Assembly (NCBI GenBank): GCA_963969345.1 | Contig: OZ017767.1 | Span: 8,460,739-8,524,738, forward strand | Direction of reading: 5' to 3' | DNA: 64,000 bases | Source of the DNA: Turbatrix aceti | Lineage: Eukaryota > Nematoda > Chromadorea > Rhabditida > Panagrolaimidae | In this document: piece by piece, positions 51,801 through 61,975 of the stretch | Position numbering within the stretch: the first letter of the stretch is position 1 | Layout: every line of letters begins with the position of its first letter | The notes under the pieces: generated by a model | What the model saw: the letters and a program-made list of their open reading frames with translations, nothing else | Databases searched by the model: none | Told to the model about the DNA's origin: nothing | Program-made: the position numbers and the translations under genes

Positions 51801-54800
51801 TGGGGTCGAGAATATCTTCTCCCAATAAAATGTCGTAGCAGTGTGCGAAATGGTCTTCTTCGATCACGATAGGGTTGCTTTGAATCTTTCTTCCTTGAAG
51901 GGTGATTGTGATCGGTGCAACGTGTTTGCATACTATGGGAGTGTTGTTGATTCCAACGAGCTTGATTTCTTCTTCAGCCGGTTTTGTTTTGATTTGATGG
52001 CGCTCAGTGAAAGTTTTATGAATAACTGAGAATACGGCCCCAGTGTCGATTAGCATTCTTGCAGGTATTCCGTTTAAGTAGCCATCAACGTGAGCCTTTG
52101 TGGTGGCACAGATTTGATTTCCAAATGTTCTGACAGGTATTAAATTCTGCAGAGGAAGTGCTGCTGTTGCTTGTCGTTGTCTTTCTTGTTCTTGACGTCT
52201 TTCATTGCGTTGTCTGCTCCATTGTCGTACGTTGTTTGCTACTCGGTTAGTCAGAAAAGGGAGGTTGGTGTAGCGCATTATTTCTTGTACCAAGGCAGGC
52301 AAGATAATTTTGGCGATTGCTGCTGCGGTGACGTATGTGCAACATGCGAAAATCCATATTTGAGACGGTGCAAAAATTCCTCCAGTAAGAAATCCGAAAA
52401 GGCCGTTCGCTACCAGCGATTCGGCAAAAAGCATTGCTTTCTTTTCTTTGATGGTTTGGTATGGCTGATTTGTTTGTAGTGATAGTCCATTGTCGAGCGA
52501 GTTTTCGTATGTTTCGATCATTTCTTGGACGTTCAAGTGGTTTGAAATGTCTTTCTCGAAGCGTCGGAATGAAAAGATTTCCGAAAGATTGGTTAATACC
52601 AGATTCGTATAGATTTGATGTTTGTCTCCAATGTTGATTTCAGGGAAATCGATGGTTCGGAATCTGCCGATTTCAATGAGTTTGTGAACGAACTCAATAT
52701 GGCCTGTTGTTTGGTCGTAGCGTTGAAGTTGTCCGTTACTTCGGTCAATGAAGATGTAAGGCGATTCTGAGCAAGTTGTTTCTTTTGCTGTCGGCTCCAA
52801 TATGCGGGAGATAGGGTCAAGAAAAGCTTGTAGCTTATGGTGGTGGTAAATAAATTCTACGGGTAGTCTGTCGTAACATTGCTTTTGAGGTAGGAATGTT
52901 ATTGTTTCGAACGGAATTTCGTTGCATGCCTTAACTTCCAACGTCGTTGCTGTAATCAACTTTGCCTTAATTGATGTTTGATTTAGTAGTTCTCGAGCTA
53001 AGAGTGTTGGATTGGCTGCAGCTAGTGCGACAGTTGCTTCGGCGATGGCTTCCAGTGCTGAGCAGACGTGTCGTACCGATGCGGTAAAAAATTGTTTAGC
53101 CGTGGCGTCGGTATTTCTTTGCAGTGCCGTTAGTTGAGCTGCGAATTGCTCGGTAAGGACGATTCCGGTTTGCCGTTTGATTCGCGGTTTCTGGGTAATT
53201 TTTAGATCGCGTTTACTTATTGTTGAGTTCCACGTTTTGATTGGTACGGCGTATCCTTGATCTGACAAAAGAAAGGTGGCGTTGCAGTCGTTAGTTCTGG
53301 CATGCTCGTTTTCAGGGTGAAAAGACAGAGCAAATTGTTTGTTCTCTGCGATAAAAATGTTGCCTCCAAAAGAACCTTCCATTTTTCTCATTTTGATGTA
53401 CTTGCATTGGTGTGTCTGGTCTGGTGACCAGATTAAGACTCCTTGATCATCTAATTGGCATGAGCCATGTCTATAGAAGCAGGGTATTGTTGATGGGATT
53501 GCTTTCGTTACTTCTTCGGTTCCGTGTCGTGTGTAGATGTTTGTTGTACTATGGTAGCAGTTGGTGACTGAATCAGTGTCACTGATCATGTAACGTGGGA
53601 ACCAGTGCTCTGGGAATTTCAACGTGTTGTTTGTTCCATAGAATTCTGTTTGGTTTAGGAGACTGCCATGGTCTGATAGCTGTACGTTTGCCATTCTTTT
53701 GCATTCGGCTACGGTTGTGGGGACTGGTACGATAATTGGTTCGGAGTAGATGTGGTCTCCAAAGAAGCTTTGTTTGTGAGTTTGGGTTGTACGTCGGCAT
53801 TGGCAGTGATGGGCTGTTGTTTGGTATTCAATAGTGTTTGGCCTGTGGACATCCCATGTCGTTTCTACTACAGCATCCAGAGGACGAAATTCAGGCGTTT
53901 GACAGGGTGGTTTGTTTGGAAGCGTCCAGTACGAAGTAGGTGCATTTGCTGTACAGAACAGTACGTCATCCGTTTGTGTAAGAGCGGTAATTGGAGTGGT
54001 GAAGATTGCCATTATGCTCAAAGTCATCAGGAGGTTTGTCGCTAAGCCTGACTTTTTGCCTGGAGTTGTGGTGTTGATTGGCAATATCGTATTCATTGCT
54101 GCGTAGATTGGATTAGCATTCGCAAACCTAACAGTTGTTTTGCGTTCTGGGGTAGTGCTATGACTTCTCCGATCGTTGCGTCCATATCCGCGGTTGTTTC
54201 CAGGTGACGGTGATCGATTACGGTTGAAGTTCCTTCGGGAAAAGTTTGAGTTTCCTGAGCTTCGTTGGTATGGGGACGACTTGCGGTTGTAGTGTGAGTT
54301 ACGGAATCGTTGAAAGTGATTTCGACTCTTGTTCTTTGCCCAACAGCTATTCTCTGTGTGTCCAGGTTTGTGGCAGTATTGGCAAGTTAGTGTGCGGCAT
54401 TCGCTAGCAAAATGTCCAGGTTTTTGACATTTGTAGCATTTCTGTTGATTCTTTGACGAGATTGTTAAAGCTTTTGCCATGTTTGTCACATCTTTGTCCG
54501 GTGAGCTTGCGCGGGCACGTTCTTCATTAAGCTGTTCTTGTCGCTGTGCTAATGTGAGGGCTTTTTCAGCTGTCTCCGGATCTTTGTCGCGAACGTATGC
54601 ACGAAGGTTTGGTCTCATTCTGTTGATTGTTTCACGAAGTAGGACATTCTCGATTACGTCAGCTCGTTCTCCTTCCATCATAGTGTAGATAAGAGTGGCC
54701 AGACGTTCAAAGTACTGGTGTACCTTTTCTCCTTTGTTCTGGTAGCAGTTGGCAAAGGCTTCTGTGGCGTTCTTCTTTGCCTGGTCGCTGGGGAATCGGC

Positions 54801-55986
54801 GGTGCAGTGCTTCCACAGTATCATTGTAGTTGTTTCTAATGTGCCTGGGGAAGGAATCGTATGCCATGAGTGCCGTTCCTTTGAGCTTTGATACCAGGTG
54901 GGCTAGACGTCTCTTTTCGTTGAGGTCGAAAGGGTACTTTGTTATTTGTAGTTCGAGTTGTCGTAGCCATTGTGTGAATACTTGAGCCGGATCTCCAGTG
55001 AACTGAGGTACGTCGTCCGTCGGAATGTTGATGGAGAGCATGTTAAGTTGACCAATTTTTGGCTTTCCATTCTCGTTCGTATCCGTACCGTGTATATCGT
55101 TTTCCAGTTCCAAGGTTCCGTGCGTGACATTCTTAGTACCAAAAATGATGCGAATTGGGGCGTTTTTCTTTTCCTGATCTTTCAATTCCTTTTCCAAAGC
55201 CTCGATTTCACGTTGAATTTTTATTTCGTCTAGGCGTTCTCGGAGCTGGCTTATCGTTGTTGATTCTGCGGGGACGCAGAATTCGTCGCGTCGTAGTATC
55301 GATGTTTTCTTGTTTTCCGTCGTTGGTTTTGTTATCGTTTCTTTTTCAGTTTTCACTGTTCCATCCATTTCTGCCTTCAGTTTTTCCATTTTCGCCGTCA
55401 TTTTCTCCAACATCGTCGTCGTCGTCGCCGTTTTCTTTTCGCTTTCCATTGTCGTCGTTTGCGCATTTTCTTCTTTTCCAATTTTCACAGCCATTTTCTT
55501 TTCCATTTCCATCATCGAATTTTTGAATTCTTCCATTTCGTTTACCTTCTTGATCAGCGTTTCCTTGATTTCAAATAATTGTTCAAACATCTTGGCTATC
55601 TCACTTTCCATTTCCGTACGTTCATTTTCCGCGGTCGTCATTTGTTGTTCCAGCATTTTCTTCAGTTCCTCATAATCATTTCCAACAGTTTCCATCAGTT
55701 TCTTCTCACAGTAGTTCTCGGCGTTTTCCATCAAAGCTTTCTTCAGCTTATCGTAGTCGTTTGCAGCGTTTTCCATCAGCGTTTTCAGTTCTTTGGCCAT
55801 CATTGTTGTCGTATTTTCCAGTTTATTCAGGCGTAGTTCCACTTCTTTCATGGTGTTATCAGCGTCATTGATAGACTTCAGAGTGCTTCCTGCGAACAGT
55901 TGAAGCTGCTTGATTGTCTGATCCAAAGTGGATCCTTTCTCGAATAAAGTAGACATGTCGTTTAGTTGTTGTCGTGTAAAAACCAT
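48853..55986 (-). CDS. Gag-Env-like-Pol polyprotein of the retrotransposon
   Basis: 2,377 residues in one frame. Residues 1-270: Lys/Glu/Met-rich coiled coil. About 300-490: Gag capsid region (QFTGDPAQVFTQWLRQLE). About 515-560: two zinc knuckles (CYKCQKPGHFASEC, CQYCHKPGHTENSC). About 650-1260: an extra module beginning with an internal signal-like hydrophobic stretch (652-672). It continues as a Cys-rich region with many N-glycosylation sites, a furin-like RIKR site (about 934) and a membrane span near 1206-1234. About 1305: aspartic protease (MLIDTGAVFS). RT with YMDD near 1635, RNase H (FIVHTDAS, 1783), integrase with an HHCC finger near 2015 and Asp 2078, Asp 2133, Glu near 2169. No stop or frameshift separates Gag from Pol. 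The element encodes what it needs for copying; whether it makes enveloped particles is inference. Confidence 0.92.
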   Translation of the reverse strand: MVFTRQQLNDMSTLFEKGSTLDQTIKQLQLFAGSTLKSINDADNTMKEVELRLNKLENTTTMMAKELKTLMENAANDYDKLKKALMENAENYCEKKLMETVGNDYEELKKMLEQQMTTAENERTEMESEIAKMFEQLFEIKETLIKKVNEMEEFKNSMMEMEKKMAVKIGKEENAQTTTMESEKKTATTTTMLEKMTAKMEKLKAEMDGTVKTEKETITKPTTENKKTSILRRDEFCVPAESTTISQLRERLDEIKIQREIEALEKELKDQEKKNAPIRIIFGTKNVTHGTLELENDIHGTDTNENGKPKIGQLNMLSINIPTDDVPQFTGDPAQVFTQWLRQLELQITKYPFDLNEKRRLAHLVSKLKGTALMAYDSFPRHIRNNYNDTVEALHRRFPSDQAKKNATEAFANCYQNKGEKVHQYFERLATLIYTMMEGERADVIENVLLRETINRMRPNLRAYVRDKDPETAEKALTLAQRQEQLNEERARASSPDKDVTNMAKALTISSKNQQKCYKCQKPGHFASECRTLTCQYCHKPGHTENSCWAKNKSRNHFQRFRNSHYNRKSSPYQRSSGNSNFSRRNFNRNRSPSPGNNRGYGRNDRRSHSTTPERKTTVRFANANPIYAAMNTILPINTTTPGKKSGLATNLLMTLSIMAIFTTPITALTQTDDVLFCTANAPTSYWTLPNKPPCQTPEFRPLDAVVETTWDVHRPNTIEYQTTAHHCQCRRTTQTHKQSFFGDHIYSEPIIVPVPTTVAECKRMANVQLSDHGSLLNQTEFYGTNNTLKFPEHWFPRYMISDTDSVTNCYHSTTNIYTRHGTEEVTKAIPSTIPCFYRHGSCQLDDQGVLIWSPDQTHQCKYIKMRKMEGSFGGNIFIAENKQFALSFHPENEHARTNDCNATFLLSDQGYAVPIKTWNSTISKRDLKITQKPRIKRQTGIVLTEQFAAQLTALQRNTDATAKQFFTASVRHVCSALEAIAEATVALAAANPTLLARELLNQTSIKAKLITATTLEVKACNEIPFETITFLPQKQCYDRLPVEFIYHHHKLQAFLDPISRILEPTAKETTCSESPYIFIDRSNGQLQRYDQTTGHIEFVHKLIEIGRFRTIDFPEINIGDKHQIYTNLVLTNLSEIFSFRRFEKDISNHLNVQEMIETYENSLDNGLSLQTNQPYQTIKEKKAMLFAESLVANGLFGFLTGGIFAPSQIWIFACCTYVTAAAIAKIILPALVQEIMRYTNLPFLTNRVANNVRQWSRQRNERRQEQERQRQATAALPLQNLIPVRTFGNQICATTKAHVDGYLNGIPARMLIDTGAVFSVIHKTFTERHQIKTKPAEEEIKLVGINNTPIVCKHVAPITITLQGRKIQSNPIVIEEDHFAHCYDILLGEDILDPNGFVIDYTNKTCHIGKASVAMADAYASVKTTQEQDESIITLPKTDLPAENVNELVDLIEQYSKLFSRNDKDLGKCIITAPKMSVSSDKPITTQPYRIPETVKPAVDTFIKEMLETGVLIESTTPWVSGIVVVPKKNGKLRPCVDFRRLNNVTEMDPYPLPRIESLLNKTSGCNWYSTLDMKSGFLQIPLDEETSRHCGIITESGIYQFTTMPFGLKNAPAIFCRVMSTVLQNLEDFALAYMDDIIVFTRSPNPEEHLKALKLVFQRLKDYGLKIHAEKCSLANRSVTYVGHRIDMDGISPSDAHLNSIRKYPAPTTVTEIKRFLGLANFFRKFIPHFAAIARPLTELTRKNVPFQWEEAQQIAFKTLVEELTKPPILVAPDYTREFIVHTDASLTGLAGTILQKNDDELTHAVAYFSRQLTSAEKNYSTTELELLALIAILEHLRHILYGTKIIWNTDHNPLTHLNDTPSKSTRLNRWLMQLQDFNITSCYLKGPDNVLADALSRAISPTLVNTSYFGMEPEAEEEQGEQEELQAENNKTDDAANNEDTDKNATHVNQLSDESIKTALAALSEGWKGPFGPEVQQYFTVRNSLHAVNGILYKDDRLVIPKADRPKVGAMLHRSHQGMARTKALARRYFWWPGLSKDIENLCATCTVCNKYAPEIPKRPITPWRKATEPMERVHIDFAGPIFDATWLVVVDAYSRFPFVFPMKKTRATDCIEVLDNIFCHFGYPKYLVSDNGRQFTAEEFNSHMQQCGTHTMKSPPYHPESNGLAEKFVQTFKKTVKKILEENPDTKPSEATKIWLADYRNTPLPTMGQSPSELMFSRLLTHSLNTFTPPQVNQGAQKAPSHANNGTFSTGDLVWRRSTLENCWHAAIVTNTKGQAIYEVQDEKNGKLHRAHHDDLKQRKSTNPIQTNKLNLKTAENDGPPDPLRFTSLTLTGALQLFAPDWRLLQADKNIHADARAPLRILACACPYGYFDD

Positions 55987-56048
55987 CCGCTAGCTAGGCG
56001 GTTAATAAGTTTCCGGAAACTAGGAGTAAGTATCAACTTACAGAGTTA

Positions 56049-56061
56049 GGGCGTGGCACCA
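56049..56061 (-). other. Primer-binding site
   Basis: Minus-strand TGGTGCCACGCCC starts two bases inside the 5' LTR. Its complement ends GGCACCA, as a tRNA 3' end does (discriminator A, then CCA). I could not name the tRNA. Confidence 0.75.
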
Positions 56062-56063
56062 AT

Positions 56064-56530
56064 TGATGTGTCCCTCTACTCGGTTCCCTCTGCAAGGATA
56101 CTGACGAAACTACGCAACAACTTTATTGAAATAATAATACGAACAAACGATAATGTCAAAGTAGGGACAAGGTAAATTAGGGAGTTTAGTCTTCAATTAG
56201 ACTCTGCCGAAAGGGCCGGATCGAGGCGCTTTTATACGCTTCGATCTTGGGGGCGGCGCCTTCGACTAGTGGTAGCCTAGGCATGCCGATCGCGGCTAGA
56301 AGCTTCGAGAAGCTTCTAGAAGAATGCGATCAACAGCCGGAGGCCAAAACAAGGCAATTAATTAACCTAGGTCCGCGGTATGATTAAAGGGAGGGGTCTT
56401 AAGCTGACAGGCGCTCGAGGGATGAGTCATCAACAACTCGATCCCCGCTGTCAACCCGGACTCCCGTCTTTTGATTAATAGCTACCGTATCCCCAGAGTC
56501 TTTCGAAAGATCACAGCGCAGGACGCTGCA
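56064..56530 (-). repeat. 5' LTR of the retrotransposon
   Basis: 467 bases, same sequence as the LTR at 48219-48685; carries the element's promoter for minus-strand transcription. Confidence 0.95.
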
Positions 56531-56535
56531 ATGAT
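56531..56535. other. Target site duplication ATGAT (right)
   Basis: Matches 48214-48218. Confidence 0.85.
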
Positions 56536-57013
56536 ACTTTTTTTACACTGCATCTGGTATGATCTCTTTTTTTGATGCCAGAAAAATTGATAGCTAAAAC
56601 TAACTGAATGCAAAGTTTTCTTTTTTAGTATTATCAGTTAAAAATTTGCACAAAAAAACTGATGACAAGTCGTTAGGTACAAAAATAGATTGCGACATCG
56701 GATTTGGAATTTTCGTTTGGCAAAAAGTACACGTCCATTTTCCCCTTGCTCAAACTTTTATCGGAGAAAAAATCGTACATGTATTTATTACCTTTTACTA
56801 GTTTTTCTAGGAAAAAATTAATTTTTACGGCTTACCTTTCTGAAATCGATTTTATCGTATGCCTCAGGTCTTATTTTCGATACTAACTGATCAAGGAGAA
56901 GTATCGAAAATATATTTTTTTTTTATTTTAAACTGAGTTTATTTAAAAAAAACTGATAACCGAATAATTTTGCATTTAAAAAATTTTTTTACATAATACA
57001 ACAAACTTCGGAA
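56536..57013. other. Spacer between retrotransposon and ion-channel gene
   Basis: AT-rich, no gene seen. It includes GACATCGGATTTGG, repeated from the start region of the peptide GPCR (46499-46512), probably by chance or an old small copy. Confidence 0.4.
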
Positions 57014-59158
57014 TCAATCGTACTCGTTGTAATAATATACAGAGTCCCACTGAGCGATGGAGTACTCTCTCATCGCGATGTAGTAAATCCAGTAGATCAG
57101 ATTAAAAACAGAAAATGTTGCTGGAAAAAGCATGCGTGAGAGCTTGTCGATCTTCAATGCTCTTCTGGATAACACGTGTGCAAATTCGGTGTACTGGGTT
57201 GCTAGGATTTTTTCAGGGCTTGTAGTATGGCGAACTGGAATATTAGTACCATCGACATTGGCTTCAGAATCGTTCGTGGATTCGTCTTGGATTAGGGGGT
57301 CTTTTGTTGGACTTCTGAAAAAAAATAATATTTTAAACTGAAAAGACAGCGTGATAAAAGTCGCACTTAAAAGATTCAGTATCCTCAAAAACAGTTTGTC
57401 GTTCACCAGAATCCGGATCATCTACCGACATCCATCTCACCGGAAGCTTCCGTCCCTGATTCTGACTCCAATTTTTCGAAATTCCATTACTGTTTTTTTT
57501 GACAGCCGTAAACGACGCAAAAGTCCTCGCGATGCCGCTGTGCGTCTTCAGCATGTCTTCGTAAGATTTTTTGATTGCCTGTAGGATAATCGGAGAGTTT
57601 CCCAAAACCTCGGCGTCTTCATCGTTTTTGTACCTGGCTGCAAGCTTTTCGTACTTGTCTGACTTCCGCATGTAGCTGTTGACAGCTGCGTACTCTATGA
57701 GCGAGCCGTAGACAAAGAGCATGCAGGCAAAGTAGTAGAAGTCAATGGCCTTTGCGTAGCTGACCTGGGGAAGGGCAAATCGCATGCCGTTGCCCATAGA
57801 CGTCAGCGAGACCAGCGTCATGAAGGTCAGAGTGACTCGTGCCGGGGAAGCTGTTCGGTCGATGAAAAAGCTGGTCTGTAATCAGTTTGGGGAATTTTTA
57901 ACTGCTACGTTTTCGAAGTTGACTTCAAATTTTAATATGTATCAAAAATGTAAAAAAATTAAATTTTTAAAATTCTTAAATAAGCAATGTATGTATTTAA
58001 ATTTTTTGCATGAAAACTATCTTAAAACTGATTTGCTGTGTTTATGTTCAAAATTTTTTTGATCTTATATTTTTTTTGTTTTAGTATTTTTTTTGTTTTT
58101 TCGTTTTTTAAATTTTTTGAGCAAAAAACTGTGTTCCCGCCATGAAGTTAACGTGTTCTAAAAAAATCCTACCCAGCTGACAATAACAATCCCACCCAGA
58201 GGAATATAAGTCTGAAGCAGGTTGTGTCCAAGTGAGCGGATGAAATAAATATCTGCACTGAGGCAGCTGAACATCCCTAAAACAGAAATGAAAAATTTAA
58301 AAAAAAAACTGTGGTTAGCTTCAGTTTTGTACCTGAACTTCTTCCATTAGCAGTTTTGGCATACTCATAAGTGCCATTACAAATCGACGCCACCGTATTA
58401 AAAATATCAAATTCAGGCAGCGCAATATTAGGCCCAAAAAGTATGGGATTGTGGTCGAACCAGACAATGTGCACGACGTCATCTACGTAGGAGTAGCTCA
58501 ACGCGTGCATCCGACACTGCTGAACGTCCATCGGATAATTGTGGAGATCGAGACTGCACGCGACCGTCATCGTCGTTCTCACAGAATAAGCTATGGTTCC
58601 ATCGTTGTCAATAAACATATTAAAATTAGGCACTGTCACATCGTGGAAACGTAGCGCGACGTGCATTTGAAAAATACAGGTCTGGTACCCTGTAATTTTT
58701 TTGTTTTTTTTGTTTTGCAATGCATGCATAAAAAATTATTTATTTGGTAGATTACTGACCATATTCTTTTACGATGCGCCATGTCGTTGACAGCCCAAGT
58801 GCCGTCGGTGTGAACCAGGCCAGGGTCGTGCCACGACATGTAGAGGTAGAGGTCGACGTCGAAGCTCTGAAACGGGTTAATGGCACTTTATAGCGCGATA
58901 AAAAGTTTTGAAAAAAAACGCAATGACGGTAATTTTCGGGTTTTAAAAAATGCATGTTACCATTTCCGTATCCTGGAATTTTCCAAGGCTCTCAAAATAC
59001 ATGCCAACATGGACGTCGAGCGTTGAGTTGGTATAGACAAACGGCGGCGCGGGATTTCTGTTGCGAAGGATTTTGTCCATTTTGTACCAATCAAATGACT
59101 GTGCGACCACTGCCAGCCATTGTACTATTAGGCCGTAATACAGTAGCCTTAGTAACAT
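57014..59158 (-). pseudogene. Cys-loop ligand-gated anion channel, with apparent +1 frameshift
   Basis: Six exons: 59158-58961, 58866-58760, 58689-58333, 58276-58173, 57875-57367, 57314-57014. Signal peptide MLLRLLYYGLIVQWLAVVAQ; ligand domain with YLYMSWHDPGL, RIW+VPDLYFSNA, the Cys loop CSLDLHNYPMDVQQC and WFDHNPILFG; M1 LQTYIPLGGIVIVSW; M2 with SPARVTLTFMTLVSLTSM, the PAR signature of anion-selective channels; M3, a long inner loop, and M4 MLFPATFSVFNLIYWIYY. Exon 3 has one base too many: VPDLYFSNARRAT is in one frame and HDVTVPNF in the next, with the break at the TTT of 58648-58650. All other junctions keep phase. It could be a read error, a real allele or a pseudogene. Nearest group is GluCl/amine-gated chloride channels; the ligand is unknown. 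Confidence 0.75.
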
Positions 59159-60706
59159 GCTAAAAAAAATGGTTGTTAAATGTAGAATCCAAAAAAATTT
59201 ATATAAAACTGTTGAAAACATAAAAAACTGTTATCCACGATCTGGAAACATTCATATTTTCTCACACCTCGGCGGGAAAAAAGGACACGCACAAATCATC
59301 GATTCATTCTCAAAATAATAAAAGTATCACCTAGCAAGGTGTTGTAAATATTTTATCGGCACCGTGTGGGAAAACGATCAATTTTTTTCACTCTGAGAAA
59401 ATATTAAAAATTTTTTTTTTATTTCTAATGATGAAAAAAATAAAATGCAACAAACACTGTTTGAGCATTTGCAACATTTTATTCTTTCAAGAATGCCCGG
59501 ACCTACCTGCCCCTACCTGGACCAGGGTCGTGCAAACTCGCAATTAATCAACATATGTCATTGTTTGCTTAAGCGACATCAAAGAAAACACATAACACAT
59601 GTTGCCTATGTTGCCTATAAGCTAATAATTATCATTGCCCGCCTGATTAAAAGACACAGAACGCAACACCTTGTCACCTAGCCCTCCCCGGACGCTTGTC
59701 ACGCAGCAGAGGAGTATCTCATTTCCTTCCTCATCATCATCTTATGTTATTGTCAGTGTCATTTTATCACAAAGAGTCACAAGTAGCGACTTGCTTCGAG
59801 GAAAAAAAAGAAGCAGCAAGATCGTCAGTCAGCCGTCAATTATTATGCAAGCTCTTGTTTTTTTGGTGGCAAGAAGAAGGCAGGACAAAAGAACACCCCA
59901 CAAAAGCATGAAAAAGGCAAAAAATGCTTGAATGGTGTCCAATTTACTTGACAACCAAAAAAGAGAACGGAAGGAGCGGCAGGAGATGCACAGACGGAAG
60001 CCAAGGCCTTGGAGCTTGCCAGAAGGGAGAAAAGCTGAAAGAGACAATAATGTATACAACATGGTTTTGTTTAGCACCGTGTTTAAGGGTTGAAAAGCGT
60101 TTGATTAAATGCGGGAATTAAAGGAAAATAGCTTTTTTAAGGGTGTTCAAGAATTTAACTGTTTGTTTGAATGGCAGTTTTGTCACATAAATATAAATAT
60201 GACTTCAGTATCGTTAAAAATGTTTGAAACCTGATCAGAGAAAGATTTGACATTTCAGACATTTTAAACTGATCGGGTAAACAAACATCTGCAGACACAA
60301 ACACTTACTGAAAAAATATAAATCACAGAAGATCATTAAGATTATATGAGATTTAATTTTTAACCGAAAAACTCGTCTCAGATAAACAAAAATAAATTTA
60401 TGTTTTTTTTTGAGAAAAAAATCAAAAGCAAACTGACTTTGAATAATACAAGCGCTGCATACACTTGGAAACCGTTTCCGTGACTCGTTTCTAAGATACA
60501 GTAATATTTACCCTCCCTCAAAAAATTGATCGAGTCAAGTTTGATTTTTGATGTTGTTCAAAAACAAAAAAATGATAAACTGGCGAACTTTTTGACTTCG
60601 AAAACGCATTGGCATCTTTAACCTCCACAAACAGTGAAAACTGATTAGTTTTTGGGTTCATTCGTATACGCATACAACAAATACGTGGTTTTCAGCGGCG
60701 GCTATT

Positions 60707-60967
60707 TTGACACCCTTTTTTTGTCATTTCATAGCCGTGTACAAAGACTTTACGTTCGTATACGCATATTTTTGCCATTTCATAGCCGTGTACAAAGACT
60801 TTATCATTGGAACGAACCTGGCAGGCATCGGGCAGCATTCGTTACAACTTGTCAATTTTGACGCCGAGATGTGGTGGCTTTATGGCATTGCAATGGACGT
60901 GTGCCGACCGGATATGATATGCAGTGTGTACGCCGGGCGAAGCGGAAAACCCAAAATGGAATTCTGA
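60707..60967 (+). CDS. Possible small unknown ORF or terminal exon
   Basis: 86 codons ending NFDAEMWWLYGIAMDVCRPD, MICSVYAGRSGKPKMEF-stop. The second half looks more protein-like than neighbouring frames and has less AT bias, but the first half comes from a direct repeat (HFIAVYKDF occurs twice). No family recognised, no promoter or splice partner found. Confidence 0.2.
   Translation: MTPFFCHFIAVYKDFTFVYAYFCHFIAVYKDFIIGTNLAGIGQHSLQLVNFDAEMWWLYGIAMDVCRPDMICSVYAGRSGKPKMEF
60724..60805 (+). repeat. Short direct repeat
   Basis: The words GTCATTTCATAGCCGTGTAC and AAAGACTTTA occur at about 60724 and again at about 60775 (as GCCATTTCATAGCCGTGTAC), each near CGTATACGCAT. A small tandem duplication. 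Confidence 0.75.
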
Positions 60968-61789
60968 CAATGATGGGGATGGTGTGATGAATAACTGATG
61001 ACGAATAAATTTTGTAGAAAAAAGACAAAATATTAAAAAAAAAAGTTGAAAAAACTGTCTAGGGAACTGTCGTATATTGAGTAATTTACAATTTGTTGAA
61101 CAGAAGCACGCGACTGCGCGACACATGTTTCTAAAAGACCGTTGCCAAGCAAGTTTGGTTATTTATTCTCTGTAAAAATGGATGCAATTTTATTGAATTT
61201 CATTGAGTGATGCCGGTATTTTTTTATCTTAACTGACCAGAGGTGGTAATTTGCCAAGCTTGAGAGAACATGGAAATATATAAAATTACAAAATGCATCA
61301 AATTTATCAATGAAAACCATATTTCATTAACTTTTGTGTAAATAAAACCATTTTTAAATATTAATTAATCACAATGAGTTTAAACTGCCGTCGCCTCGTG
61401 TATATTATCTAATTAGGAGTTCACCTGCCAAATCAAATCAAATAAAAAACAAATCACATTCTATTTTTGCAACTTTATTTTTTTGGGCGTTTGTAGTCCC
61501 ATTCCAGCGTATGTAACATAAGAAAACACTGTAAGTCGTCCCTGCGTATGTTCAGTGGTAAAAATCATCACCCTTTCGTCGAACAACGACGCCTGATACA
61601 TTGATTACATTGCTGCTGATTTTTATGGTTTTGGGTATATTATTTGGGGGAGCATTTTTTATGGAAGGTAAAATTTGTCGGCTGTATCGTCAGACAAACG
61701 ACTGATAATCATGACCGGGGTAAGAGAAACTGACGCTGTACTTTGTAAACTTAATTTATTTCGGTTTTATATTTTTTTTTGTTAACTGG

Positions 61790-61975
61790 GCATTCGGAAC
61801 CGGAACCGAAATCCTGTTTTTTCTGGTACCCGGAACGGGCATTTCGGGTACCCGGCACCGGAACCGGAACCGAAGATATTTTTTTCGGGTACCCGGCACC
61901 GACACCGGAACCGAAAATTAATTTTTCGTTTACCCGAACCGGAACCGGTTCGGTTCTGGTTCGGGTACACGACAA
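61790..61975. repeat. GGAACC/GGTACC-rich degenerate repeat
   Basis: Repeated CGGAACCGGAACCGAA and GGGTACCCGGCACCGG words in about four loose units, rich in GGTACC and CCGG and much more GC-rich than its surroundings. It is flanked by GTTAACTG on both sides (61780 and 61981), suggesting an insertion unit. Confidence 0.6.

Larger units (their letters stand above)
48219..56530 (-). mobile_element. Complete Ty3/gypsy LTR retrotransposon with internal Env-like module
   Basis: 8,312 bases, transcribed from the minus strand. It has two 467-base LTRs that look identical by eye, beginning TG and ending CA in this orientation, flanked by ATGAT. The primer-binding site (minus strand TGGTGCCACGCCC, 56061-56049) sits two bases inside the 5' LTR. 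The polypurine tract (GAAGGAGGAAGG, 48688-48699) abuts the 3' LTR. One intact 2,377-codon frame fills the interior. Pol order protease, RT, RNase H, integrase is that of Ty3/gypsy. Matching LTRs and an unbroken frame mean a recent, possibly still active insertion. Confidence 0.95.

Noticed and set aside
58277..58729. Reading exon 3 of the ion channel from the open frame (GYQTCIFQMHVALRFHDV)
   Set aside because: It would need a phase-1 donor that is absent and destroys the conserved VPDLYFSN motif; a frameshift explains it better.
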